A stretch of 62,015 bases of DNA from Limnohabitans sp. (GTDB taxonomy: Bacteria > Bacteroidota > Bacteroidia > Flavobacteriales > Flavobacteriaceae). Location of the stretch: contig JASGCW010000017.1 of the NCBI GenBank assembly GCA_030053945.1, positions 1 through 62,015 of the forward strand, in the 5' to 3' direction. Each line of letters begins with the position of its first letter. Within the stretch, counting starts at the first letter, position 1. Positions 26,504 through 34,774 of the stretch are shown piece by piece. The position numbers and the translations under genes were made by a program. The notes under the pieces are model-generated. The model was not told where the DNA came from. It ran no database searches and was given only the letters and a program-made list of their open reading frames with translations.

Positions 26504-27208
26504 ATGAATAAAAAGATTATACTACAAGACTTAGGTCAAAAGGATTATAAAAATACGTGGGATTATCAAGAAGAAATTTTTGCAAAGATTGTCAATCAAA
26601 AGATGCAAAAAAGAACTAATCCTAATGTTGAAACGGATAATTACTTTTTATTTGTGGAGCATCCACACGTATATACTTTAGGAAAAAGTGGAGATATGTC
26701 TAATTTGTTGTTGTCTGAAAAACAGTTAGAAGAAAAAGGAGCTACTTTCTATAAGATTAACAGAGGAGGGGATATAACGTATCATGGTCCAGGTCAAATT
26801 GTAGGTTATCCTATTTTGGACTTAGAAAACTTTTTTACAGATATACATAAGTATTTACGCTTTCTGGAAGAAGTTATAATTCTTGTTTTGAAAGAATACG
26901 GATTGGATGGGACTCGTAGCGAAGGCGAAACTGGAGTTTGGCTAGGAGTAGGAACACCATTTGCACGTAAAATATGTGCTATGGGTGTTCGTGCTTCTCG
27001 ATGGGTAACCATGCATGGCTTTGCTTTGAATGTAAATGCAAATTTAGGATATTTTGATAACATCATTCCGTGTGGGATAAAAGGGAAAGCTGTAACTTCA
27101 CTTCACGTTGAATTAAATAGACAAATTGATGATGAAGAGGTAAAAGAAAAAATTTTGAAGCATTTCAGGATTCTTTTTGAAGCTGAATTTACTACATCTA
27201 AAATCTAA
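26504..27208 (+). CDS. lipB: Lipoyl(octanoyl) transferase
   Basis: The enzyme moves octanoyl groups from acyl carrier protein to lipoyl domains of 2-oxoacid dehydrogenases and the glycine cleavage system. The 234-residue protein shows VEHPHVYTLGKSG (51-63), RGGDITYHGPGQIVGYP (87-103), FARKICAMGVR with Lys156, and IIPCGIKGKAVTSL, whose Cys190 is the acyl-thioester cysteine. Its stop codon lies inside a fourfold TCTAAAA repeat, and it converges on rnhB with a 23-base gap and no hairpin terminator. Confidence 0.95.
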   Translation: MNKKIILQDLGQKDYKNTWDYQEEIFAKIVNQKMQKRTNPNVETDNYFLFVEHPHVYTLGKSGDMSNLLLSEKQLEEKGATFYKINRGGDITYHGPGQIVGYPILDLENFFTDIHKYLRFLEEVIILVLKEYGLDGTRSEGETGVWLGVGTPFARKICAMGVRASRWVTMHGFALNVNANLGYFDNIIPCGIKGKAVTSLHVELNRQIDDEEVKEKILKHFRILFEAEFTTSKI

Positions 27209-27224
27209 AATCTAAAATCTAAAA
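27197..27224. repeat. Four tandem copies of TCTAAAA
   Basis: A perfect 7-bp x 4 microsatellite spans the end of lipB; the stop codon is in the second copy. Gain or loss of copies would change at most the terminal residue or nothing, so phase variation of lipB is unlikely. Confidence 0.85.
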
Positions 27225-27231
27225 TCGTTAA

Positions 27232-27891
27232 TCATAAATCCAAAGAAAGTTGTTCAGGTAGCAGTCTGAAAGATTTTCTATGGTATTTAGTAATGCCATA
27301 TTTGGCAATTGCTTCTCTATGGTCTTTTGTTGGATATCCTTTGTTTTTGTTCCAATTGTACATGGGGAATTCTTTATGTATTTTATTCATATAATCATCA
27401 CGATAAGTTTTAGCTAAGACAGAAGCGGCTGCTATACTTAAAAATTTACTATCTCCTTTGACGATGCTTTGGTTGGGTATTGATTTTAACAACTCAATTT
27501 CTTGACGAGTGAAGTTATATCCTGATTTGGTTTTAATTCCTAGTTTGCTAAAAATTGGTCGGTTGCCATCTACAATAATAAATTCAGGTTTTAATGAAAG
27601 TTTTAAAATGCTTTCTTGCATAGCCTTCATAGAAGCATTCAGAATATTTATTTCGTCAATTTCTTCATTAAATATATGTGTAAATGCGAAAGTAAGAGCC
27701 TTTTCTTCTACGAGTGGGCGAATTTGTTCACGGATTTTTTCTGATAATTGTTTTGAATCGTTTAGTTTGCCTATATTAAATTCATTTGGTAAGATTACAG
27801 CTGCTGCTGTTACTGGGCCAGCGAGGCAGCCGCGACCTGCTTCGTCTGTGCCGCATTCTATCGCATAATTGCTGTATTTTGTCTTTAGCAT
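27232..27891 (-). CDS. rnhB: Ribonuclease HII
   Basis: This nuclease removes ribonucleotides and RNA from RNA-DNA hybrids. The 219-residue length is typical. The acidic catalytic set is visible: [13 protein letters not shown] (Asp16, Glu17), FIIVDGNRP (Asp about 108) and an Asp within [10 protein letters not shown]. The G-R-G loop that recognises the RNA-DNA junction (GRGCLAG) is intact. It stands alone, transcribed away from the SusC operon, with a 199-base divergent region between them. Confidence 0.95.
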   Translation of the reverse strand: MLKTKYSNYAIECGTDEAGRGCLAGPVTAAAVILPNEFNIGKLNDSKQLSEKIREQIRPLVEEKALTFAFTHIFNEEIDEINILNASMKAMQESILKLSLKPEFIIVDGNRPIFSKLGIKTKSGYNFTRQEIELLKSIPNQSIVKGDSKFLSIAAASVLAKTYRDDYMNKIHKEFPMYNWNKNKGYPTKDHREAIAKYGITKYHRKSFRLLPEQLSLDL

Positions 27892-27962
27892 AATTGTTTT
27901 GCTGAATTTATTTTATAAAAATGGAGGTTTTGATGTAAAATAAATAATAGTCACGCATATTA

Positions 27963-27993
27963 TTTTTAAAGTTTCAAATATAAACTTTAAAAA
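27963..27993. promoter_or_regulatory. Inverted repeat in the rnhB-susC divergent region
   Basis: A 12-bp inverted repeat (TTTTTAAAGTTT, 27963-27974, with 27982-27993) with a 7-nt spacer lies between the divergent genes, about 100 bases before the susC start. No gene ends here, so it may be an operator or a 5' structure rather than a terminator. Confidence 0.35.
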
Positions 27994-28030
27994 ATTAACA
28001 CATTCAGAAAGCTAATATTTATTGTGATTA

Positions 28031-28062
28031 TTTGGTAAATTAAGAAATTATTAAGAAGTTTG
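28031..28062 (+). promoter_or_regulatory. Candidate promoter of the SusC operon
   Basis: TTTGG at 28031-28035 and GAAGTTTG at 28055-28062 (one mismatch to TAnnTTTG) are 19 to 20 bases apart, the spacing of Bacteroidota -33/-7 boxes. The start codon is 28 bases further on. Confidence 0.4.
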
Positions 28063-28090
28063 CGAAATAACTAACTCAAATAAAATTAAT

Positions 28091-31000
28091 ATGAGATCAA
28101 AGTTCAAATGGATTTTTACGCTATTAATGGCGTTAACAATGCAGTTTTCTTTTGCTCAAGAGAAAACTATTACTGGGGTAGTGTCTGACGCAAGTGGACC
28201 ACTGCCTGGAGCTAATGTTGTAATTAGTGGGACATCAAAAGGTGTTTCAACTGGTTTTGATGGGAAATATTCTATCAAAGCTAAACAAGGTGATGAATTA
28301 GTTTTCTCTTTTATGGGGAATAGCGTTACTAGAACAGTAAGTGCTTCTAATGTTATTAATGTAGTTTTACAAGATGGTCCTAAACAATTAGGAGAGGTTG
28401 TAGTTACGGCATTAAACGTTAAGAAGTCTAACAAAGCTGTTACTTATGCTGCTGAAACTATTAAAGGTGAAACATTAACAGAGGCTAGAGAGTCTAACTT
28501 AGTTAACGCTTTATCTGGAAAAACAGCTGGGGTAAATGTTACTGCGTCTTCAGGTGCAGTTGGAGCGTCTTCAAGGGTGGTATTAAGAGGAGCTTCGTCT
28601 CTTACTGGTAATAATAACGCGTTGTTTGTGGTAGATGGTATTCCTTTTGATAACTCTTCAGCAGGTTTTGCTGTTGCTAATACACCATCTAATTCTTCTC
28701 AAGCGGGTTCAAATGGTGGTAGAGATTTGCCAAATGGTGTAGCTTCTATTAATCCAGATGATATTGAGTCGATGACTGTTCTTAAAGGTCCTGTTGCTGC
28801 AGCATTATATGGAAATAGAGCTGCTCAAGGGGTTATTGTAATTACTACGAAAAAAGGTAAAAAGAATCAAGCTTTAGGTGTTTCTGTTAATTCAAATATT
28901 ACTTTCTCTAATCCTTTGATTTTACCAAACTTTCAAAATTCTTACGGTCAATCTGGTGACCCTAACAATGGTCATTACTTCCAATTCGTTGATGGATCTT
29001 CTGAAAACTCAGCTGACGGTACTGATGAGAGTTGGGGATTACCATTGGATATTGGTTTGAATTTTGTTCAATGGGATTCATTTAAATATGGAGGAGCTCC
29101 TAGACCTTGGGTTTCTCATCCAGATAACGTTAAAAATTTCTTTGATACTGGTGTTGCTATTGCTAATAGTGTTACTTTATCTGGTGGAGGTGAGAACTCT
29201 AATTTTAGATTCTCAATGGGTAACTCTGATGAGAAGGGAATGGTGCCTTTTACTGATTTCAAAAAGTTCAATATTTCTGCAGCAGGAGGTTTAAATTTAG
29301 GTAAAAGAATAACTGCTACAGTAAATGGAATGTATTTTAGAGATAGTAGTAATAACTTACCAACAGTAGGTTATAGCGGTGAAAACCCTATGCAACAATT
29401 TATATGGTCTGCTCGTAATGTTAATTTTCCTGATTTAAGAGATTGGAGAAATTTCCCGTTAGCAACAGCAGGTGCTGCAAAAGGTTCTCCATTGAACTGG
29501 AATACAGCTTTTCAAAATAACCCTTATTGGGCATTAGAAAATAATACAAATGGATATGAGAGAGATCGTATTAACGGAAAAGTTAATATAGCATACAAGA
29601 TTTCTGATAAATTCACATTGTCTGCAGGAGCAGCTTTAGATGCTTATAGTCAAGTGGAAACTACAAGACAAGCATTTGGTTCCGCAAATGTACAAAATGG
29701 TTTTTCGGCTGCTAAAGCTGAGTTTGGATCTTATTCAAACTTGCAAGGTAAGTATTCTGAGTTGAACGTAGACGTATTGTTAAATTATACAACTAAATTA
29801 ACTGAGGATATTGGTTTAACACTTAATGCGGGTGCTAATACTATGAATAGAGTAAGACAGTCTTTGTATGGTAGAGCTGAAAACTTACAAGTTGAAGGTA
29901 TTTACAATTTAGCAAATATCAGAACGGGTACAACTCCTGTTTTCTCTAATAATTATAGAGAACAAAAAATCAACTCAGTTTATGGATTTGGTCAATTGTC
30001 ATATAAAACTTGGTTTTATTTAGATTTTACGGGAAGAAATGATTGGAGTTCGTTGTTAGGTAAAGATAATAGATCTTTCTTCTATCCGTCTGTTTCTACA
30101 TCTATATTATTATCGGATATTTTTGATACTAAATCATTTGGAGTTAATTATTGGAAACTAAGAGGAGGATGGTCTAAAGTGGGAAGTATGAATGCTGTTC
30201 AAGAATATAACTATTATGACGTTGTAAACTTGAATAATTTAGGTGGTAATAACTTAGGTTCTATTCCTGCGCAACAATTTTCTCAAACTTTGACGCCAGA
30301 GTTTAATACTGGATATGAAGCTGGTGTAGATATAAAAGCATTTAAAGATAGATTACGTTTCGGTGCTACATATTATAACCAAAAAGCCACTGATGTAATT
30401 GTTCCAGCAGTAGTTCCAGCATCTTCCGGATTTACATCGGCATTCAAAAATGCTGCTACTATGACAAATATTGGTTATGAATTACAGTTAGGATTCACTC
30501 CTATAAAAACGGAAAATTTCAGTTTTGATGTAGATTTGAACTTTGCTCAAAATAGGAATAAAGTTGTTGATTTAGGTCCAGGTTTAGATGTTTTAACACT
30601 TGGAAATCAATGGGGACTTAGCTTAGATGCTCGTGTTGGTCAACCATATGGAACTCTTGTAGGTAGAGATTTTCAAAGAGATCCAAATGGAAATATAATT
30701 CATAAAAATGGTATTCCTTTAAGAGATGATACTCAAAGAGTATTAGGAACTATTGCTCCAGATTGGACAGGTGGTGCTAGTTTTAGTATAAAATACAAAG
30801 GCTGGGATTTAGGTACGTTGATAGATGCTAAAATGGGTGGTAATATTCACTCAATGAGTTATGCTTGGGGTAGATATGCAGGTGTATTAGAAGAAACATT
30901 GGTAGGTCGTGAAGGAGGTCTTGTAGGTACTGGTGTGATGTCTGATGGTGCAGGAGGTTATGTGACTAATAATGTTGTTGTTAAAGCAGAAGATTATAAT

Positions 31001-31291
31001 AAAGCTGCTTATGGAAATACTTTAGAGTCTAGTGCAATTTTTGATGCGTCTTATGTTAAATTAAGACAAATGACTCTTGGGTACACATTCCCTAAGAAAA
31101 TTCTTAACGGAACACCTTTTGATGGTATAAAAGTGTCTCTTGTTGCTCGTAACTTGGCAATTTTATACAAAAAAGTACCTCATATTGATCCTGAATCAGG
31201 ATTTAGTTCTGCTAATGGTGAACAAGGACAAGAATTTGGGCAGTTGCCTACAGCTAGAACAATAGGTTTTAACGTAAACCTTAAATTTTAA
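28091..31291 (+). CDS. SusC/RagA-family TonB-linked outer-membrane transporter
   Basis: The 1066-residue protein has a signal peptide ending at FAQ. A carboxypeptidase-D-like regulatory domain follows (about 24-97; ITGVVSDASGPLPGANVVI, FDGKYSIKA). The plug domain (about 105-255) has LSGKTAGVNV, VVLRGASSLTGNN, ALFVVDGIP and VLKGPVAAALYGNRAAQGVI. The barrel ends in ARTIGFNVNLKF. SusC proteins form the TonB-driven channel under a SusD lid. It is the first gene of a four-gene unit (to 34687). No glycoside hydrolase, peptidase or ECF sigma/anti-sigma pair accompanies it, so the substrate cannot be predicted. Confidence 0.95.
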   Translation: MRSKFKWIFTLLMALTMQFSFAQEKTITGVVSDASGPLPGANVVISGTSKGVSTGFDGKYSIKAKQGDELVFSFMGNSVTRTVSASNVINVVLQDGPKQLGEVVVTALNVKKSNKAVTYAAETIKGETLTEARESNLVNALSGKTAGVNVTASSGAVGASSRVVLRGASSLTGNNNALFVVDGIPFDNSSAGFAVANTPSNSSQAGSNGGRDLPNGVASINPDDIESMTVLKGPVAAALYGNRAAQGVIVITTKKGKKNQALGVSVNSNITFSNPLILPNFQNSYGQSGDPNNGHYFQFVDGSSENSADGTDESWGLPLDIGLNFVQWDSFKYGGAPRPWVSHPDNVKNFFDTGVAIANSVTLSGGGENSNFRFSMGNSDEKGMVPFTDFKKFNISAAGGLNLGKRITATVNGMYFRDSSNNLPTVGYSGENPMQQFIWSARNVNFPDLRDWRNFPLATAGAAKGSPLNWNTAFQNNPYWALENNTNGYERDRINGKVNIAYKISDKFTLSAGAALDAYSQVETTRQAFGSANVQNGFSAAKAEFGSYSNLQGKYSELNVDVLLNYTTKLTEDIGLTLNAGANTMNRVRQSLYGRAENLQVEGIYNLANIRTGTTPVFSNNYREQKINSVYGFGQLSYKTWFYLDFTGRNDWSSLLGKDNRSFFYPSVSTSILLSDIFDTKSFGVNYWKLRGGWSKVGSMNAVQEYNYYDVVNLNNLGGNNLGSIPAQQFSQTLTPEFNTGYEAGVDIKAFKDRLRFGATYYNQKATDVIVPAVVPASSGFTSAFKNAATMTNIGYELQLGFTPIKTENFSFDVDLNFAQNRNKVVDLGPGLDVLTLGNQWGLSLDARVGQPYGTLVGRDFQRDPNGNIIHKNGIPLRDDTQRVLGTIAPDWTGGASFSIKYKGWDLGTLIDAKMGGNIHSMSYAWGRYAGVLEETLVGREGGLVGTGVMSDGAGGYVTNNVVVKAEDYNKAAYGNTLESSAIFDASYVKLRQMTLGYTFPKKILNGTPFDGIKVSLVARNLAILYKKVPHIDPESGFSSANGEQGQEFGQLPTARTIGFNVNLKF

Positions 31292-31308
31292 TAAAAAAAT
31301 ATTTGAGT

Positions 31309-32742
31309 ATGAAAAAAATATCAATTTTTTTAATGGCAACTTTAGGAATTTTCTTTTCTAGTTGCGATAGTGGATTTGATGAGATGCTTGTGGATCCTAA
31401 CAGACCTAGACCAGATCAGATAGAAACGGATTTATTATTAGCTAATACATTAAGACAAACACAAGCTGCGACGTATAACGTAGGTTGGGCTGGAGATATG
31501 GGAATGTGTTGGTCTCAATTATGGTCAAAGGTACAGTATAATGATGAAGAGCGTTATATTCCAAGAAGAGCCGTAATTGATTTAGTATGGTCAACTTTAT
31601 ACGCAAACGTTATTTATGATGCAAAAGTTATGTCCTCTATTGCTGCGTCTAAAGGTAATAAAGGATTAGAGGGTGTAGGATTGATTGTTCAAGCAAATGC
31701 TTTTCAAATTTTAACTGATTTGTATGGACCAGTGCCTTTTACAGAAGCTTGTACTAAAGGTATTGATCAGCCTAAGTATGATTCAGAAAAAACTGTTTAT
31801 GAAGGAGTAGTAGCGATGTTGACTAAGGCTGATGCTTTATTGGCGACTGGTCAAGGTACTTTAAATCCGACTTCAGACTTAGTTTATGCTGGCGATTTCG
31901 CAAAGTGGAGAAAACTTGCAAACGCATTAAAATTTAAAGCTTTGATGCGTATTGCTGATGTGCCAGGTACTAATGTTAATGCTCAGTTACAAGCTATATT
32001 AAATTCAGGAAATTTAATGACATCTAATGATGATAGTGCAAATGTGATTAATAAGTCTGATGCGGCTCTTGCAAATCCTTTCCCAGGTACTCTTGCTACT
32101 AGATTAGAATATAAAGTAAGCTCTGTATTGGTGAGCAATTTAAATGCTTTGACTGACCCAAGATTAAAGGTGTTCGCTAAACCAGTTTCAGGTACTACAT
32201 ATGTAGGTAATATTCCTGGTAATGAGTCATTAAACTATGCTGGAATGTCTGCTGTGGGAGCATTTTATAATTCAAATACTTTACCAGGTGTGATTATGTC
32301 ATATGCACAGCAAGAATTATATATTGCTGAAGCGGCAATTGAAGGCAAAATTTCTGGTGGAGCAGCTTTGTCTAAAACACATTTTGAAAATGGTGTTAAA
32401 GCTAATTTCTTATTTAATGGTTTAACTGCAGCAGATGCGACAACTTACTTAGCACAACCATCTTTAAGTTATACTGATGCTGCAACAGGAAGTCCTATAA
32501 TTGGTAAACAAATGTGGTTTGCTTTATATGGACAAGGATTTGAAGCTTGGACAGAGTGGAGAAGAACTAAATTCCCTGCTTTAAGTCCAGTTCAAAATGC
32601 GGACGTTAATGTAGGAGCTATTCCTTCAAGATTGTTTTATTCTACGGTAGAAGAGACAAATAATCAAGCTAATTTTGCATATGGAGTTTCTTTATTGCCT
32701 GGTGGTAATAAGTTGACATCAAAAATTTGGTGGATGAACTAA
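31309..32742 (+). CDS. SusD/RagB-family nutrient-binding lipoprotein
   Basis: The surface lid partner of the upstream SusC protein. I start at ATG 31309 (an in-frame TTG lies 6 bases upstream), which gives 477 residues and a lipobox SSC with Cys19. The sequence has LLLANTLRQTQAATYNVG, a TPR-like helical core (VGLIVQANAFQILTDLYGPVPF, about 121-142) and GKQMWFALYGQGFEAWTEWRRT near the C-terminus. This fits the SusD-like subfamily often annotated 'nutrient-binding outer membrane lipoprotein', more often linked to non-starch or unknown substrates. It is 17 bases after SusC. Confidence 0.92.
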   Translation: MKKISIFLMATLGIFFSSCDSGFDEMLVDPNRPRPDQIETDLLLANTLRQTQAATYNVGWAGDMGMCWSQLWSKVQYNDEERYIPRRAVIDLVWSTLYANVIYDAKVMSSIAASKGNKGLEGVGLIVQANAFQILTDLYGPVPFTEACTKGIDQPKYDSEKTVYEGVVAMLTKADALLATGQGTLNPTSDLVYAGDFAKWRKLANALKFKALMRIADVPGTNVNAQLQAILNSGNLMTSNDDSANVINKSDAALANPFPGTLATRLEYKVSSVLVSNLNALTDPRLKVFAKPVSGTTYVGNIPGNESLNYAGMSAVGAFYNSNTLPGVIMSYAQQELYIAEAAIEGKISGGAALSKTHFENGVKANFLFNGLTAADATTYLAQPSLSYTDAATGSPIIGKQMWFALYGQGFEAWTEWRRTKFPALSPVQNADVNVGAIPSRLFYSTVEETNNQANFAYGVSLLPGGNKLTSKIWWMN

Positions 32743-32763
32743 TTTAATTTAAAAAGATAAATT

Positions 32764-33711
32764 ATGAAAAAATATAATTTTTTATTGTTATTGTCTGCTT
32801 TCTTCTTCCTTTTCTCTTGTCAAAAAGAAGAATTTACAGATCCATTAACTGGTGAAGCTAAAACCGGGGGTTTAGCTACTATAAATAATGCTCTTGTGCC
32901 TTATGTAGTTGGTAACGGTAATACATTTGCTTACAAAGCTGGTTTTGCTGTTTATCAAGCAAAAGTTCAAACTACTTCTATGGAGATTTATAAATCTTTC
33001 ACTAGAAGTTCTGATGGGAAAACTTCTAACGAAATTTTATTAAAATCTATTCCTCTTGCTGCGGTTCCAGGTTCAAATGAGGTTAAGTCGTTTAATTTTA
33101 CTTATGATGAGTTAATTGCTGGTCTTAAAATTAATGGAGTAAATTTACCAACAGTTGATACAAATTTGAATATAGGGGATTATTGGACATTGAAGTATGT
33201 TGCAAAAACTTCTGAGGGTAACCTTCATCTTAATGTTGGAACTACAAAAGTTGCAGTTGGAACTAGATTAGCTGGAACTTATAAATGTATCGAAGGACTT
33301 TATATGAGAAATAGTGTTCAGTTAGCAGCTACTGCTAACTGGCCTGCAGAAACTGTTATTGAATCTGTAAATACAACTACTTATAGAATCGTAAAAAGAT
33401 TTGGTTATTTTCCTGCTGGTGCTACAGACGATAATACTTGGTATTTTAATGTAGTGGGTACAACTATTTCTTATCCTGCTACTGAGCCAGATGGATCAAC
33501 TGCTAATACTGGGAATGATTTGCCTGTAATTACCTGTGGTGTAGCACCTCCTGCTAGTTTCTTACCTCAATTTAACTGCGGTGATACAAATAAAGTAATT
33601 TTGGACAATGTAAACGGTAAAGATAGATTAATTATGACCTTTGGATACTACAACCCAGGTGGTTCGGTTCCTGGTACTCGTCAATTTTATCAAGTTTTAG
33701 AAAAAATTTAA
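32764..33711 (+). CDS. SusCD-linked surface lipoprotein of unknown family
   Basis: The 315-residue protein has a lipobox FSC with Cys19, followed by QKEEF, resembling the lipoprotein export signal (acidic residues after Cys) that sends flavobacterial lipoproteins to the surface. The mature part is beta-rich: a first domain to about 165 (NALVPYVVGNGNTFAYKAGF, FTRSSDGKTSNEILLKSIPL, KSFNFTYDELIAGLKING) and a second with TYKCIEGLYMRN and RLIMTFGYYNPGG. It sits where SusE/SusF-type glycan-binding lipoproteins usually lie, so ligand binding at the surface is likely. I do not recognise the family. Confidence 0.7.
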   Translation: MKKYNFLLLLSAFFFLFSCQKEEFTDPLTGEAKTGGLATINNALVPYVVGNGNTFAYKAGFAVYQAKVQTTSMEIYKSFTRSSDGKTSNEILLKSIPLAAVPGSNEVKSFNFTYDELIAGLKINGVNLPTVDTNLNIGDYWTLKYVAKTSEGNLHLNVGTTKVAVGTRLAGTYKCIEGLYMRNSVQLAATANWPAETVIESVNTTTYRIVKRFGYFPAGATDDNTWYFNVVGTTISYPATEPDGSTANTGNDLPVITCGVAPPASFLPQFNCGDTNKVILDNVNGKDRLIMTFGYYNPGGSVPGTRQFYQVLEKI

Positions 33712-33715
33712 ATTT

Positions 33716-34687
33716 ATGAAAAATATTAATAAAATAGCATTATTTGCTTTATTGCCAGCTATGACTTTATTGTTCAGTTGTGATGATAAAGATAAAGCTA
33801 CTGGTGATTCTAATTTGGTGGCTACAAAAGATGTAAAAGGTACTGTTAATATACCATTTACAGGTGTTCAAAGTTCAAATGAAAACGATGAAACTGAATA
33901 TTCTTTTACAATTACTTTAGATAAACCTCAAGTAGCTCCTGTTGTAGTAGCAGTTCATCAAATATCTGGTAATGCAACAGATGGTAAAGATTTTGATGCG
34001 CCTCATAGTATAACTATTCCTGCTTATGCAACATCAGCTACTGGAACTGTTAAGATTTTAAAGGATGACTTAGTAGAAGGAGTTGAAACTTTTACTTTGC
34101 AAGTAGGTGATATCACAACTTCAAATGCTGGTATACCAACTAAAACGATGTCTTTTTCAATCGACAACTATTTATCGCCAAACTTGGATTTAGTTTTCGA
34201 TTTCCAACATGAGTTTTCTATTTCTGGTACAAAGTATGATCTTTGCGGTATAGGGTATGATATGGATTACTACATCTTAGATGCTAGTTATAACGACACT
34301 GGAGTTTATGGAGCGGCTACTGTAGCATGTCCTGAAAAAATTACTATTACACCTACTACTTTACCTGATGGTGTTTATCATATTTTTGCAAACATTTATG
34401 ATGATAGAGGTTTAGTAAATGTTTATCATGACCCTTTTAAAATACCAACTACAGTTGAGTATTTTAGAGCTGGGGGTATTGCTAAAAGTACTTTTGCACA
34501 AGAAACTGCTTTTATACCAACTTCAATAGAAGGACCATCATCTAATCTTCATTATGTAATTACTGTTGAGAAAATGGCTGGTGTGTTTACTCTTAAAAAC
34601 AGTGTTCCTGAAGTAATTGCAAGTGGAAGAATTGCATCGAAACTAGATGCTATTGTTGCTGCTGCAAAGCCACATTTAAGAAAATAA
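33716..34687 (+). CDS. Calx-beta-like lipoprotein of the SusCD unit
   Basis: The 323-residue protein has a lipobox FSC with Cys22, followed by DDKDK, again a probable surface-export signal. Residues about 40-150 resemble a Calx-beta domain (ETEYSFTITLDKPQVAPVVV, GNATDGKDFDAPHSITIPAY, DDLVEGVETFTLQVGD), a calcium-binding beta sandwich. The rest (about 155-300) is a second beta domain with YDLCGIGYDMDYYILDA and a helix at the end. It starts 4 bases after the previous stop, so the two lipoproteins are tightly coupled. The strong terminator at 34706-34727 ends the unit. Confidence 0.72.
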   Translation: MKNINKIALFALLPAMTLLFSCDDKDKATGDSNLVATKDVKGTVNIPFTGVQSSNENDETEYSFTITLDKPQVAPVVVAVHQISGNATDGKDFDAPHSITIPAYATSATGTVKILKDDLVEGVETFTLQVGDITTSNAGIPTKTMSFSIDNYLSPNLDLVFDFQHEFSISGTKYDLCGIGYDMDYYILDASYNDTGVYGAATVACPEKITITPTTLPDGVYHIFANIYDDRGLVNVYHDPFKIPTTVEYFRAGGIAKSTFAQETAFIPTSIEGPSSNLHYVITVEKMAGVFTLKNSVPEVIASGRIASKLDAIVAAAKPHLRK

Positions 34688-34705
34688 TTTTCTGAAGTAT
34701 AGAAG

Positions 34706-34727
34706 AACCTCTGCATTCGCAGAGGTT
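34706..34727 (+). terminator. Terminator of the SusCD unit
   Basis: AACCTCTGC (34706-34714) pairs with GCAGAGGTT (34719-34727) over a 4-nt loop, followed by a run of T. Confidence 0.92.
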
Positions 34728-34749
34728 TTTTTATTTCTATTCATTTCCT

Positions 34750-34757
34750 TACTTTTG
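34750..34757 (+). promoter_or_regulatory. -7 element (TACTTTTG) of the porin gene
   Basis: TACTTTTG fits TAnnTTTG, 17 bases before the ATG at 34775. An in-frame GTG at 34757 lies inside the element and is therefore not the start. Confidence 0.5.
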
Positions 34758-34774
34758 TGTTTCATAATTTTGAA

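Noticed and set aside
27197..27224. Tandem TCTAAAA as a phase-variation switch for lipB
   Set aside because: The stop codon is already inside the repeat, so copy-number change does not shift a functional frame.
34757..34774. GTG start for the porin
   Set aside because: The GTG overlaps the TACTTTTG promoter element; the signal peptide starts at 34775.
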